64,000 nt of DNA from Salminus brasiliensis (GCF_030463535.1 NC_132880.1:36426842-36490841); one strand, 5' to 3'. Shown: positions 50,564 to 63,234, counted from the stretch's first letter. Numbers and translations: made by a program. Notes: generated by a model not told the origin, from the sequence alone.

Positions 50564-51300
50564 TTCAGTTCAGTTCCAGCAAATCCACCCTGATTTACTC
50601 CACGCCAACAACTTCCAGAAACCAAAAGCAACACCTCCAAGGTGCTACAGAAAGAAGATGGGAAAAAATGGCTGTGGAAGCATAAAAAGCCCCTAAATAA
50701 TTAATAATAATAAAAAAATCTAAATAGTGGAGAAAAACAGCCACCAGAGAGTGGAAAAAAACCCTGAAATCACAGCACTCCTTCACGGCCCCTCTCACCT
50801 CGCACCAGCGGCTCTTGCGCTCCAGGACTCAGCGATAGAAGGAAGAGGGAGCAATCGGCGATGAAAGGCAAGGCCTCGCGTAATCCTGAGCATGCGGCCC
50901 TGTTGCCAGGCCGAGCGAGGGTAAACACACACAGCCTGCTGGAGGCCGCTCAAGTGACAGGCAGCAGAGAGTGAGAGAGGGAGAGTCAGTGAGTGAGTGA
51001 GTGAGTGAGAGAGAGAGGGAGAGAGCTATCCTGGGCCTGAGTGCAGGGAATGGGTACTTCCAGAAAAGTGGAAAAGGAGAGAGGAAGAGTGCGAGAGAGA
51101 AGGTGGGGGGAAGGAGGAGGAGGTGGAGGAGAGAAGGGGTGGATGTTATATATAGGGCGTAACGTGAGAGGGAGGCTGGGTCACTGGCTCCTCGCTACTG
51201 ACCACATGCTTACCATCTTCCTCCAGAAAAGTGAGGGACAATAAATCTGAGGCTGGCCAAGCTGGTCTGGCCTCGGGGAAAAAAAAGTGGGCAATTTATT
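50564..51300 (-). promoter_or_regulatory. meox2 5' UTR and probable proximal promoter
   Basis: Sequence immediately upstream of the meox2 start. On the minus strand it is pyrimidine-rich (a GAGT/GA repeat on the plus strand at about 50988-51025). It contains a TATATATA box at 51147-51154, 584 bases above the ATG. Whether that box sets the transcription start or the 5' UTR is shorter cannot be read from sequence alone. Confidence 0.4.
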
Positions 51301-52282
51301 TTGGACCTCAGCTATCTGACCCCCACTGGCACATTTTCTAAGAAGTGAGTTGCGTCAGCATTAAGGGGTTTGGTTTGGACGTGCAGTGGAGAATAAGGAG
51401 CTCTGAGTCAGACTGGCTCGCAGTGTGGGTCTGAACGTGTGCAAAATCACTGAAAAATGAGGGATTTTCAGTCAGCCAGTCAGTTTTCATCAATATTCAT
51501 TACTCACATAGACATCATCTGTGGTTGACACTGTCATCTTTTAAAGGAGTGGTTCACCAAAAATCAAATAAACAGGATTGTCCTCTTTCCCCAAACATAG
51601 TTACATCACATCCAGAGGTTTGAGGCTAATATAGACAAAAAAAGTCCAGATATCTTTTTTGGTGACGTCGGTGTGCCCTCAATAGAATCCTATCTGCATT
51701 TTAGGGCACTGTTTCTCACATTATATTATACACAATTAGTAGCCATATGTGGCCTTGTAACCCCATACATGGCTACTAATAAGAAGCAAATGTCAACCTT
51801 GTTCAAGTAACTAATGTTTGTTTGTTTATGTACCTGGTGATTACTGATCAGTTCATGATCAAAAAGTATTTATTTTACCACTATTTACTGTTCCTCAATA
51901 TACAGCATAATGCTAATAAAGCTGTGAGGGTTTATTTCAGTCTGCCATATTAGTCTGGTACCCCTAGTGCAGAACTAATAAAGCCAACTTCGGACACCAA
52001 ACAATGTCTTGGCCAATAGAATATGTTTAGGTATAGGGACCGTTGCATAATTGTGTATAAGTAGACAGTATAGAGAACACAATCTTAACTACGGACACAA
52101 AAAATTACAATAAAGAAAAGAACATTTGTCTTGTCCTGTCTTTGAAAGAGTATTTGTCATAGTTGAATAATGAGAGTTTGGTACATGAAAGTGACAAAGC
52201 ATGAACCTTAAACACTGTTGTCTCCTCATTTAAATGCAAATTTAGTATGAAAAAGCGAGGGCAATAAATTACAATCCAATTA

Positions 52283-52302
52283 CCCCCCCCCCCCCCCCCC
52301 CC
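52283..52302. repeat. C20 homopolymer followed by A9
   Basis: Twenty C residues then nine A residues. Rare in vertebrate DNA, and its length is likely to be unreliable in an assembly. Confidence 0.9.
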
Positions 52303-52730
52303 AAAAAAAAAGTGATCAATCTCGACAAATTAATATTTATGCTCACAAAATTGACATACACCAGCGTTCTTACACTGATTCAAGATGATAGTGTAGTAAC
52401 AACGCACAGTCAGCTTTCTGAGAATATGGTCCTTTTGCTATTACTGTATTCAGTTTTCTGTATTTAGTAACACTGCATTTAGTAATCACTGCCAGACACT
52501 TCTAGATATCGGAATATATGCTACTTCGTATATCGGAAAATATGCAAGTTGTTACACTGTTCTTTGCCGTAAGTCAAAGTGATTCAGCGAAAGGGGAGCC
52601 AAAAGTGAGGCATGAGGAAGTGAAAGCTGGGGAAGCGAGTGGATGTCCATTCTAGGCTAAAAGCTAACATTAGCTGACCGGATTTACCATCCCATCAGCT
52701 AGCTAAGGACAGGATAGCAGCCCGATAAAA

Positions 52731-52816
52731 ACATGAGACAGGATTAGACAAAATGACAGGTCTACTTAGATGGAATTTGATAATGATCCTTTTTTTAGCA
52801 CAAAAGCTACAGTATA
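52731..52816. repeat. Dispersed repeat, family G, copy 2
   Basis: Matches 49612-49700 at most positions, same orientation, about 3.1 kb away on the other side of meox2 exon 1. Confidence 0.7.
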
Positions 52817-54059
52817 GTGGTATAGGATAATAGTCCGATAATTGGAAATAATTACTAAAAATGACTGTGATGTTCTTGTTACAGTGCTGCAGTGCTAAAA
52901 ACAAAGCTATGTGAGGCTTTGTTGTGTGATGTTGTGTTCTGCTATGGAGCTTCTCTGTGAGCCATTGTCTTGCCTTGCTGTAAACCAGCCATTTACAGCA
53001 GAGCTCATCGCATTGTCCACGAGCCCAAGATAAAAGGGAAAATCAGCATGTTGGATTCCAAGGATTCATAATCCTAATCATAGGATTATACATGGGCTTG
53101 TAAAACTGTATCTAGGCATTTTTTGTCACCGTCTAAAGTCACATAACTTCTATGTTAACATCAGGGAAGAATTTAAAATGTTGAAGAAATGCCTTCTACG
53201 GCACCTTTAATGAAATCTATAATTTATCCATGCTAGAATGTCCCTATTCTTCCAGAATGGTGTGTACTGTAAATCTGTCCTATAACACACATTATGAAAA
53301 GAAGAATGAGCTCCAAGACTGGCTGAATGTCTATGAATGGGCTCCAGAAGACAAATGCTGTTAATACACATGCATATTTGTCAGTGGGTGGAGGGCCATA
53401 TTTTTCTCTTAGTGCTCTCCCTGAAACTGAAAACATAAAAGGGTGTATTTGCCTGTCAAAAATGTAGAAGAAAAAAATGGTCTAAAAATCAATTTAACAA
53501 GCAGTGTCTGCTGGAAAATTCCATATTTAAATGAGTACTGTTTAAAATAAAAAAACATTTTCAGGACTTTTATTGGATGTTCATACAGTAAAATACAAAT
53601 ACTTCAGAATAAATGAATGCTATTGGTTTTCTGGGTCATTTTACTTGTTCATATTATTTCACAGCTTTTTCATTTTGCTTTATGGATGTCTGCAGCCATT
53701 GTGGAATAACATCACTGAGAGAAGTAATAAAGGGCCTCATTTGGGTGGAAACTTGGATGAGGGACGTAGCCTATTGCTTACGAATGCAGTGTGCTCCCAA
53801 AACAACTGAAGCTCCTTCACTCTCTGATAGCTTTGACATATTGCAGCTGATACACAGCAATATGACACAATATGATTCTCATATTTATCGAGCCTTAGAC
53901 GTTTGAGAAAATGATGTGTATGAAGATGATAAATGTAAAGAGATGAATTTGGCGGTGGGCATTTCTTTGCATTTGTGGCATCTAACATCCTAACACAAAT
54001 AACTACAAATAATTGAATGTGTGTGTTAACGTCAGGTTTACGGTAACCATCCAAATACC

Positions 54060-54190
54060 TAGTTAAAGTAATCAGTCCTTTGTTAAAGTAAATTAGGTGA
54101 GCTGCTGGAGGAAACGAGCTAATTTATATAGTGGCTGGAAGCACAGAGATGTCAGGAACCAAACCTGTGATAATGTCAGTATCTACACTG
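54060..54190 (+). repeat. Dispersed repeat, family F, copy 3
   Basis: Diverged copy with TTAGGTGAGCTGCTGGAGGA and CAGGAACCAAACCTGTG. Confidence 0.4.
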
Positions 54191-54449
54191 GCAAACAGTA
54201 TCTTTTTATTATTATTATTATTGTAATCTTTAATTCCATATAATCCATAAACTGTGTTGTAAAAAGTGTATTATTTTAATATTGTATATTTGCCTGTAGA
54301 AACAGTCTTATGAGACCATGGAGGGAGTAAATGCACATGATGAAGCTGTAAAGCTTAGGACACAGCCATACATTTTAAAAATGTTATGTAATAATATTTA
54401 TATTTATTTATTTATTTATATATATATTTTTTGCATTTGTTATAATCAC

Positions 54450-54830
54450 CCAACGAAAGATGTTTTCTGACCTCGGCCCATGCCGTCCCCACCACGCTCC
54501 ACGTCAAGTGCTATCTGTGCACGTTCTCACCAAGCAGGCTCATGAAGCTGGAACAGCAGAGGAAATTAGATTCATTTGGAAGGGGGAAATTACTTTAGCA
54601 GACCACCAAGACCTGATGTGGGTGTAACTGCTGCTCCCTGCCTTTCAGTGTGGAGAGACGGTTGTGAGTGTGCGGTGGTCTTGTATTAATCTCCAAAAGA
54701 AAATACAGTGTTTGCTTAACAAATTAGGCCAATTAGTCGTTATGTAAAGTAATCTGTGTGTGGAGCCCCTGGGTGCGTATTAATGCTCATATGGTTTCGG
54801 TTTTAGCCTCAGACGCTATGCCACAGCAGT
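54450..54830. promoter_or_regulatory. Candidate conserved non-coding element upstream of meox2
   Basis: A unique block about 4 kb upstream of the meox2 start, richer in complexity than the AT-rich flanks, ending in homeodomain-type sites (AATTAG, TTAATG). It is bounded by simple repeats on both sides. An enhancer role is inferred from context. Confidence 0.28.
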
Positions 54831-55479
54831 GCCCCATGGTTATGTGACTCTCTCGCTCTTCTCTTTTTCCCTCTCTCTCTCTCTCTTTGTGAGTCTGAGA
54901 CCTAAGCCTCTGTAACAGCCAACTGCTAATTTGACAGGTCCCAGTGGAGAAGGGATATTCTGCAGGTGAGTCCTTTTGACCTTGTGGCTAACTGTGTGTG
55001 TGGATGTGTGTTTATAAGCATGTGTGTGGCGTTAAGAGCGTGTGTACACAAGCGAAGCTCTGTTAGCTGTATTTCTAGAGGTAGTGTTCGTCTGACAGGC
55101 GGCCCATATTAGATTTTGTTGGATTTTGAACTTTGCTGAGGCAACACTACCTCCAATCTGTCTGTGTCAATCAGATCAGCCAAAATATAACAACCTGTTA
55201 TATGAGCTGAAAATATCATTACTGCTTATAACAGCAACTTTTCAGTCTGCCAATTCTCCAATTTGTCAGAAAAGGCTCCCGGATATTGAATGAGGTGTTT
55301 ACACATGCTGCATATAGTTCTAATTGTGTTAAATGAGTTTTTGGTTTATATTGAGTCAGATATATTTCCTATATCCACACTCTTTCCTTTTCATTTCCTT
55401 TGTCACTTTCCATTTGTACTTCCATTTACTGTTGTAAAATGCTCTGATTGGTCGCAACATCTAGAAAATCTCCTATTTG
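54831..55479. other. Gene-free stretch
   Basis: Includes a (CT)n run at 54870-54886. Nothing else recognised. Confidence 0.4.
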
Positions 55480-55700
55480 AAATGTCTAGAGTTGGTTTAA
55501 TTGTTGCTGTCACACACAAAAACCTTGTGTCTCCAAATACAGGACAAAAGTACAGGAGAAGGGAAAAAACCTTAATTGTCAATGAAAAGATTTTATTCCA
55601 AGTCATTGAAGCATTTTTATTGGTCCATTCATTGTGAAATTTAGATTTCACAATTTAGGAACATCTGGCAGATTGACATTATGTTAAAAAAGCAAATAAA
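55480..55700 (-). repeat. Dispersed repeat, family E, inverted copy
   Basis: On the plus strand it reads AAAAACCTTGTGTCTCCAAA and later ATCTGGCAGATTGACATTAT. This is the reverse complement of the order at 47660-47875. Confidence 0.6.
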
Positions 55701-56029
55701 ACAAATTAGAGCACACAATAAAAAGTGATTTGTTCAAAAGCTTGTTTACATATGATTTCTGCAATGTCAGTATTGCAAAGTTCAACACTGCAATGATAAG
55801 TATTAAACAAATCTTATGTAGCCCTTTTTATTGTGATACAATAAAAAAGTTAAACCTATGACAACATTTTAAAAACACTTCATTGTACATGAAACTGAAT
55901 CAAAATAACAGAATGGCGAGAAGGTCCACAATGAAGACGTGGTTTTATTTCATCAGTTGTGGGGAAATAAGATGCAGTTTCTTTTTCAAATTTTATTTCT
56001 CAAACAAGATGACATCATTATGCTAATAT

Positions 56030-56180
56030 TGGCTGAAATGTCTCGGTATTTAGCCTGTCCACCATTTGCCTTAATCACAGCTTGAACTCTGTCTAGCATC
56101 AAGTTCCTGCAGAAATGAAAAATCTACTTTCTTCCAGCCCTGAGAGAACATTCAACAGTGTGCTTTTGTATTTTCTTTTT
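56030..56180 (-). mobile_element. Possible Tc1-type transposon remnant
   Basis: The phrase CACCATTTGCCTTAATCACA followed by GCTTGAACTCTGTCTAGCAT resembles antisense transposase of fish Tc1-like elements. Ends are not recognised; weak call. Confidence 0.3.
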
Positions 56181-59159
56181 TCAAAAGTTTTTAAAACAGC
56201 GGCGTGTTTGAATAATCATTCAGTTCATTTTTAGCATAGGCCTGTTCAGTTTTCAGTTCTGATTCCAATATATATATATATATATATATAGTCCAATATG
56301 TCATAGGAATCAGAATCAGCATGGAAAAAATTGGTCTTGGGGCACAATAAACAGGAACACAGGCTGTTGACAAGTATTCACATTAGGGGACTAAGCAGAA
56401 AAGATTCTGAATTTGTACAAATGGTGATAGGAGGAAAAATAAATAATTCAGAATAAATAAATGTGTAAATAAGTATAAATTATTGAATGTTTATCACGTG
56501 ATAAGGTCATTAAAACACCTATTAAAGAACTTCTGGTCAATTTTGAATTTCTTTAAGTCTTTTTAATGTCTTACTGTTGACACTTCCTTCTTTGTGGAGA
56601 AGCTTCATAAAAGCTTCACATGGCAATATGTCTTTAGATGAATAACTGAATAATAAGCCTAGGGGTTAAAGGGTTAATAATATGACACTACTTCTTTGAC
56701 TCTTTTTCAGATGCAGAATTTCTCAAAGTGAGTGAAGGCATATGATTAATAGTGAACAGATACATATACAATGTAACACCAGTGGTGGCATCTCTGCATT
56801 TCTGTGTCAGGAAACATTGTTGCTGCATGACTTTTAAAAAGTGGAATATGAGTTAGTGATGTAGAATTCAGAATATGTCTCATTTAGGTCAGTGATTTAT
56901 TTGCATGGCACTTATTCTGTTGGTTTATTGACCATGAACTGTTCTATAATCCTGCAATTTTCAAGATAAAACATTTCATATTGTCTGCTCTTCAGTCATC
57001 AGTAAGCCTTTATCCTCATTCCTAAATGGTTTGTTGGCTGACCACCATATTTCTATGACAAAAATAAAATACAAAATGACTAAAAATAAAAAATATTTAT
57101 CGGATCTCTGCAGACACCCTAGCCCTCTAGACACACACAAGCACACACAGGAAAAACAAAACCCAAAAAAGTGTTGTATATTTAAAATATCACTTTCTCT
57201 ACCGTTACTGTTTATTCCCTGTTTACTGACCCAGTAACAGATTCATACAGATTCATGTGGCTGTTGAACTACATTGAGATAGCTGTATTATGCATTGACA
57301 ATTATAACATCAAAAAACTGTCAATTCTATAAAATGTCTTAAAATCTCTTTAAAATTGGAGTGTTTATTTTACCTCCTGGCCAATTTATTTTAAAAACAA
57401 ATACCGCTTAATACCGCCTAGTACCGCTTAATGAATCATCATATTTTACACATCTGGACTTTATAGCTCTCAGCAGTTTTTTAAACAAACTAAAACATAT
57501 AGAACACTAGAAAATTGTCATTTCAAACTTAGAAATCTGTATGTATTTTACTGGCTAATACATTGCACATATCATCCACCAGGGGGGCGGAAAACACGTA
57601 TCTGATTTAATTTTCTTATTTATATAATGAATTATTATATATTCAATGTATTATTGTTGTTATTTTCAATAATCAATACTTATTTAAGATAATTCATTAT
57701 TCAGTTATCACACTGATGTTTCAAAGGTCCCAAAATATTAAATACTTGGCTTTACATGGCTAACTGAATCAGTTAAGAAGAGTCATCCTTTTGAATATAA
57801 TTTACAAAACTGATCCAGTTTTAAAATTAGAATCAAATCTTAAGAGCTGAGTTCGTTTGCGACTAAAAATTGCTGTGCAAAGTCAAGGCTGCACTGCACC
57901 CAGTGCTCTTGGACAGTACTTTGGGTGTGTGTTGTGTTTCCTCACACTCTCAGCTAGGTGAATCCACAGAATGAATCAGTCACTCTCAAGCCTGCAGCTG
58001 AGACTAATGTATTCCATGCAGTGTCTTCACTTTGTCACAGCATTTTAAAAATGAATTTGTCTCTGGTTGGCTGAAGAAAGGGGAAAACTGGCATATGAAG
58101 CGGCAAAAAAAAATCTCATCGTTCCAGCATAGGCCTCTACCTTCAGTAGAACATGTTGTTCTAATATTACAGATAATTCCAGAAAGTGAAAATGACATCG
58201 TAAGATTTAAAGGCTTCCTTCTTCTCTTAGTTCTTCATGTGCTGGCTGGCTTCCTGAACGGAATGTGCGTTTGCTAGTGTCTTTGTACTGTTAAAACGTC
58301 TTTCCAGAGGTTTTGTGACAGGTCTGAAACCAATTATCTTATTCATATGATTTAAACTGGCAATCCTAACTCAAATTCTCAGACTTTTTTTTTTACTTTA
58401 TGACTTTGCTGCCATGGTACCCATGAATGCCAACAGTTTAAAGGTTTCTGATCATTTGTATTCATTAGTGAAGAATTAGACAGTTGTTATGGCAGTCAGT
58501 GCTTACATAAGCTGCCATACTGAAAGGCCTAGCTCTGAACCTAGTCTTTATTTTGTCCTGTGCACAGAAAAATGGATCGGGAGTTTTATTCACACGTTGA
58601 GGTCAAACACCATTCAGCCAAGAGCCTTTGCAAAGAATAGAGAAGACGCTGAATCTGACCCTATGACACTCTGATGAGTCAATGCAAAAGACTCTGTGCT
58701 GTGAATAGACTGTACAAATTGTAGTTCAGCTTGTGGTTTAGTATGTGTGCAATGCCCTCTGCTGGCAATGGTTAAGAGTATTCTTACGTAGACTATGTAA
58801 ACCTGTGGCTGCTCTGTGAGGCCTCAAGTCTAGTCCTACAACTAATTCATACAAATTTGGATGCAAGTCTTTCATTTCGGCCTAGGCCCTAGAGCGTAGC
58901 CCCAGCTTGACATGAACAGGACACCATTCAGCCACATTAATAACGTGTCCTTCCATCCCACACAAAACCCAAAAGATGGAGCATCCCAAGACTGAGAAGA
59001 CAGATCTGACTGAAAAGACAGATGCTTTCCGCATTCAGCCCCCAGTATTTACCCTTTGGGGTTTTTCAAATCAGGCCTTTTTAAACAGCATCCCAGCACA
59101 GGCTAAACGCTAAACACTCCATTCGGCCAGCTAATGACTGCCTGCATTCTCCACCAAAT
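56181..59159. other. Gene-free upstream stretch
   Basis: AT-rich; (AT)n at 56268-56290. No gene recognised. Confidence 0.4.
56268..56290. repeat. (AT)n microsatellite
   Basis: Eleven AT units. Confidence 0.9.
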
Positions 59160-59460
59160 GCTCTGCTCTTGTTGTTCTGTAATCAAGGCGTAATTTCCTA
59201 TTTTTGCTCTCTAAGCACTAATCCTATTTGAGGATTAAGTGTAAACATTATGTGCGGCCTGCGCCATTCTGCTGCACTGACGCTGAGCCCTGTAAATATG
59301 CGCTCCCTTTTACGAAAAAAGCCACAATTTAATTGCCTCGAATTCACCATTTTCTTTACAAATGGGCCGTATCGCACCACCATGCTGTGTTTACATGGAA
59401 CAGGCTTGACCTCTTGTAGGCGCTGATTAATCCTGAAGCAAGAAAAAAAACAACAGAATT
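59160..59460. promoter_or_regulatory. Candidate conserved non-coding element, distal upstream of meox2
   Basis: Unique 300-base block about 8.6-8.9 kb upstream of meox2 with several TAAT/ATTA cores and a GATTAA run, unlike the repeat families of the window. Function inferred only. Confidence 0.28.
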
Positions 59461-60059
59461 AGGCTAACCACACGTGTAATGCTAATTTTCACCCTCTGTC
59501 TCTGTCTTTAGCTATGTAGCAATTTGATCACAGTCTCTTTTTGTAACTCTCTACCTCTCCTTCTATCTATAAATAAGGAGCAATCCTCAAACACAGGGAT
59601 AAAGGGATGCAGTGAAAGGTGCGGTGAGATTTAAGTAAATATAAAAGCCAGGATGAGCACACCACCGAATTGTAAGTAAACACGTCGTAAATCTCCATTT
59701 TCTTCTGATCATGCTCTCATACAGTAAGCAAGGAGTGACAAATGTGCAGAGAAAACGGAGGAAATCCCACCAGAACACTGATTGCTTGCCTCCTTTGGCC
59801 GAAAAAAACACTGTTCTCCTGGGTTCTTAATGTTTAGACTTGATCGTTCCTGACATTTGACTTGAATTTCAGGGAAAACTCAGGATTTATTAAACTATTT
59901 TACATTCAGTGCAGATTCATCATTGTCATTTGATTGATGTCCCCAGTTTAAGACTTGTTTAAAGATTGTTTTACATTGGAATATTCAACCATTAAAATCC
60001 AAAAGGTCCATTTCTGGATGCACACTTTAATTCCTCACTCTTATAACTATGAAGGACAT

Positions 60060-60390
60060 ATGACAGAAGAATTGGGACACTTGCTTTTTTATTGTTTCCT
60101 CTAAAATCAAATGAATCAAAAAGAGTTTATTCTGCTTTTGTTGGGATAACTGTCTCTACTGTCCAGGGAAGACTTTATTTATTAGATTTTGAAGCATTGC
60201 TGTGAGGTTGCTGTGAGTTGCATTTAGCAACAAGATGGTTAGTGAGGTCAGGATGTTGGATGATCACCACCCCACCTCATCCCAAAAATCCAGAGAACAC
60301 AATTCCACTGTCTTTATACCCCTCAAGCTCACACCTGGCATTAGGCATGGTGCCAGTAGGTTCATGTTCATCTGCTCCTGATACATAGTA
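60060..60390 (-). mobile_element. Family A inverted-repeat element, copy 5
   Basis: Antisense copy with AGAATTGGGACACTTGC, AACTGTCTCTACTGTCCAGG, GATGTTGGATGATCACCACC and CACACCTGGCATTAGGCATG, spanning most of the element except the far end. Confidence 0.7.
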
Positions 60391-60823
60391 ATAAAGGTCA
60401 CAGAGCATAAGGGGTTAAATGACATACAGTGACTAAGTACATTTACTGCTGAAGTGGGTATTTATTTTGAACTATTTCAATGGCTGCTTAGGACTTCTGT
60501 CAATGCCATATATTTACAGAATAATTAAAATCTCTAAAACTATGAATCTCTGTTAGAGATTTTCACCTCCTAGGTTCCAGTTTTTCATCCTGCTACATTT
60601 CTGAAAACTGTTTCAGTGGACCAGTATGCACCATTCAGTGCATGGCTCTTAACAGTCACAGCAGTTCATGAATGTAATATGAATAGTATAATTCTCAAAG
60701 CTACAGATTCATTAAAGCAGAACAGGGAAGTGGGATCAGAGTGGACGCTGGGAAAGAAGGAAGCAGCCTAACCTAACGCATCCCATCTGGCCTTTCTCAC
60801 ATCCCACTCAGCTCATCTCTCTC

Positions 60824-60862
<39 letters not shown>

Positions 60863-61545
60863 CTCTGTGTATGAAAGTTTGTACATTTCATGTCCCTCAA
60901 TGGGCCTCAAACCTAATCTGTAATTATGACAGTATCTATAGCCTACACGCACAGACAAAATAAAACAAAACACACATAGAGACATAGTTTGTAAACTTTA
61001 TTATAAACTATATACTATATAAAAAATAGGCATGAGGGATGTTACCTATTGTCATTGGGAACTGTCAGCAGAATCAAATCTTGAAAGATTCTCTGACTCT
61101 ACAGACCTTGAAACACACATTAAACATAGGTCCCCTTAACAACTGTCTAAAGATCTGAAAACAAAAGTAATAAATTCCCACAAGAGAAGAAAAAATAGCA
61201 CATCTTTTTAGCCTGCAGCTTCTAAAGTGTGGAATTTTATTAGGAATGGCAGTTAACAAGAATTGTGGAAGCCAAGATGAGATGTTAAAGTCCAAGACAA
61301 TGCTATGAGAGAACTGCTCATATGCTGATAAGAAAGGCATATCAAAACCCTTATATGACTGCCAAGAGTCAGCAAGGAGCTAAGTCAAGAGGGTGGTGCA
61401 CATTTCCACTGTGCAGCATTGCTTGCACAAGCATCATTTTTAGATTTTCAGATTGGATTAAAACCGATTACATTAAATTAAATGTTAAGCTTCTTTTAAA
61501 GATTGTCTTTATCTATTGTCTAGTTTTTTTGGACATGCAAGGTTT

Positions 61546-61550
<5 letters not shown>
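60391..61550. other. Gene-free stretch
   Basis: Contains (CT)n at 60827-60856. No gene recognised. Confidence 0.4.
60827..60856. repeat. (CT)n microsatellite
   Basis: About 15 CT units, then TTTCTTTCTCT. Confidence 0.9.

Positions 61551-61614
<64 letters not shown>
61551..61614. repeat. (AT)32 microsatellite
   Basis: Sixty-four uninterrupted bases of AT; open frames of alternating Ile and Tyr across it are artefacts. Confidence 0.97.
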
Positions 61615-61617
<3 letters not shown>

Positions 61618-62615
61618 CAAAATTGTTTATACTCCTTCTCATTCATGAACCCATACCAGGATATGACATCAATGTTGGTCTAAAAGAATTTCACTTCACT
61701 CTAACATTGCAGTGGGCTGGCTGCTGCTATGCTTTTTGGCATGTGCTCATATGAACGGCTCTGGATTTATGGTACTTTTCACTGCACCAGAAGTCTGCGG
61801 TGAAGCAAGCATCCTGCAGGACAGCTCAGGCCAGACGCCCATCACTGCCAAGGCCAGAGTAGTGGTAAAACCAGCCTACCAGTAATGTGTGGAATACCAG
61901 TCAACTACAGGTTGCATTCTACAGCTCTATTTAAGGGTCTGCCTAATTTTGAAGTCTTGTTGCATTAAGAAGTGTATTTTGTCTTTTTTTGGTCTATCTG
62001 TACTTTAATATCTGTCTTCAGTATAATGTTTGTTCTTGAATCATTTCCTGTTTTTTGTTCGCCTGTTGTTGTCTGTGCTATAAAAAACAAAATCATTGTC
62101 AACTTGGAAATTATTGAGAAATTATTTCAGTTTAGTGTTTAGGAAACTCACAGTTCAAACACGTGCATAGAAAATATCACACACTACTCAGCCAATCAGA
62201 TATGTGCATTATTGATGAGCACTGCATCTGGAGTGAGTGAGAGCAGTCAAGGAGAAGTTAATTCATATGGAAGCTCAAAAAAAAGTAGAGTGTGAAAACC
62301 AAGCTTTTAATAAAGCTCTGAACCAGTGTGTCTGATGAGTTCCAAGACTGCAGGAAAGCAGATAGCAAGTTTAAGATATCAAGCAGGACAGTCGCAGTTA
62401 CACATTTAAAAATATATCATTCTCTTTTGTTTTTAGATTTTGCTTGAAATGAGAAAATAACTTTTTAGAGTTTTTTTTTTTATATAATAATTCCAATCAG
62501 TGTAAAAACAAATGAGTATAATTATTGTTGAAGCATACTGAATTGTACTTGCACTTTGATTTTGAGTTGTTGACCACATCAAATGTTGATATAAATACTA
62601 TATCAACATTTTGGA
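61615..62615. other. Gene-free stretch
   Basis: Nothing recognised except a palindrome at 62581-62611. Confidence 0.4.
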
Positions 62616-62840
62616 GTAGTTGGTATGGTGCAATGGCTAACACCACTACTTGCCATTGAACTACTACACCATGTGGGAGGCTGGAGTTTAATTCCTGATT
62701 TGGATGACTATGCTGCGCTACACCAATTGGAGTCTTTGGGTAGGGCTCATAACCCAATAGTGGTCCACGTCTGTAATACATGTAACCTTGTAAGCCCCTC
62801 TGTATAGGAGTGCCAGCTAAATACCCTAAATATAAGCTAC
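62616..62840 (+). mobile_element. tRNA-derived SINE, second family
   Basis: A box GGTGCAATGGCTAACACC and B box GGAGTTTAATTCCTG are followed by GCTGCGCTACACCAATTGGA and a TGTAACCTTGTAAGCCCCTC segment. It ends in a 'GCCAGCTAAATACCCTAAA' tail. Different body from the 31.6 kb SINE. Confidence 0.7.
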
Positions 62841-63229
62841 TAGGCTCCTTCAGTATACAGGACAGGCTATATCATTATGTTAAGTTAAACATTATGGTGC
62901 CTCAGACCTTGGCTGAAGGAAATTGTCTCTAACTGGACCTAATTGAATTTTAATGAAATACCCCTGGTCTGGGAATTCCCTCTCACATGTACAGATATGG
63001 TTTAGCTTTACAGTAAATGTATATTTTTCTTTAACAATATGGTATTTTCACCTATTTCTCCTCTGCTGTTGCACTGGAAACATGGTATAAGCAGATGGTC
63101 ATTTGCTCAAAAGAGAATTATTTTTAAGTAAGTCCATTATGTGTTCTTTCAAAGGATCATACACATATCTCTCCCTGCCTCTAGTCCATACATAAAAAAT
63201 TTTAGAATGATCTGTTTGTATGTGTGTAC

Positions 63230-63234
<5 letters not shown>

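Larger units (their letters stand above)
51301..54449. other. Gene-free upstream stretch
   Basis: Contains short dispersed repeats (51540-51700 TTTAAAGGAGTGGTTCACC-type; 51965-52015; 52731-52816; 54060-54190) and a poly-C run. No coding exon is recognised; overlapping frames near 53573-54054 lack family features. Confidence 0.4.

Noticed and set aside
50044..50685. 213-codon plus-strand open frame over meox2 exon 1
   Set aside because: Antisense to a confidently identified exon. Its length reflects the exon's GC-rich codon pattern, and it has no family features.
53573..54054. Overlapping 78-105 codon frames on both strands upstream of meox2
   Set aside because: No motif or family similarity; the frames overlap on opposite strands.
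61322..61754. Open frames with Ile-Tyr repeats
   Set aside because: Produced entirely by the (AT)32 microsatellite.
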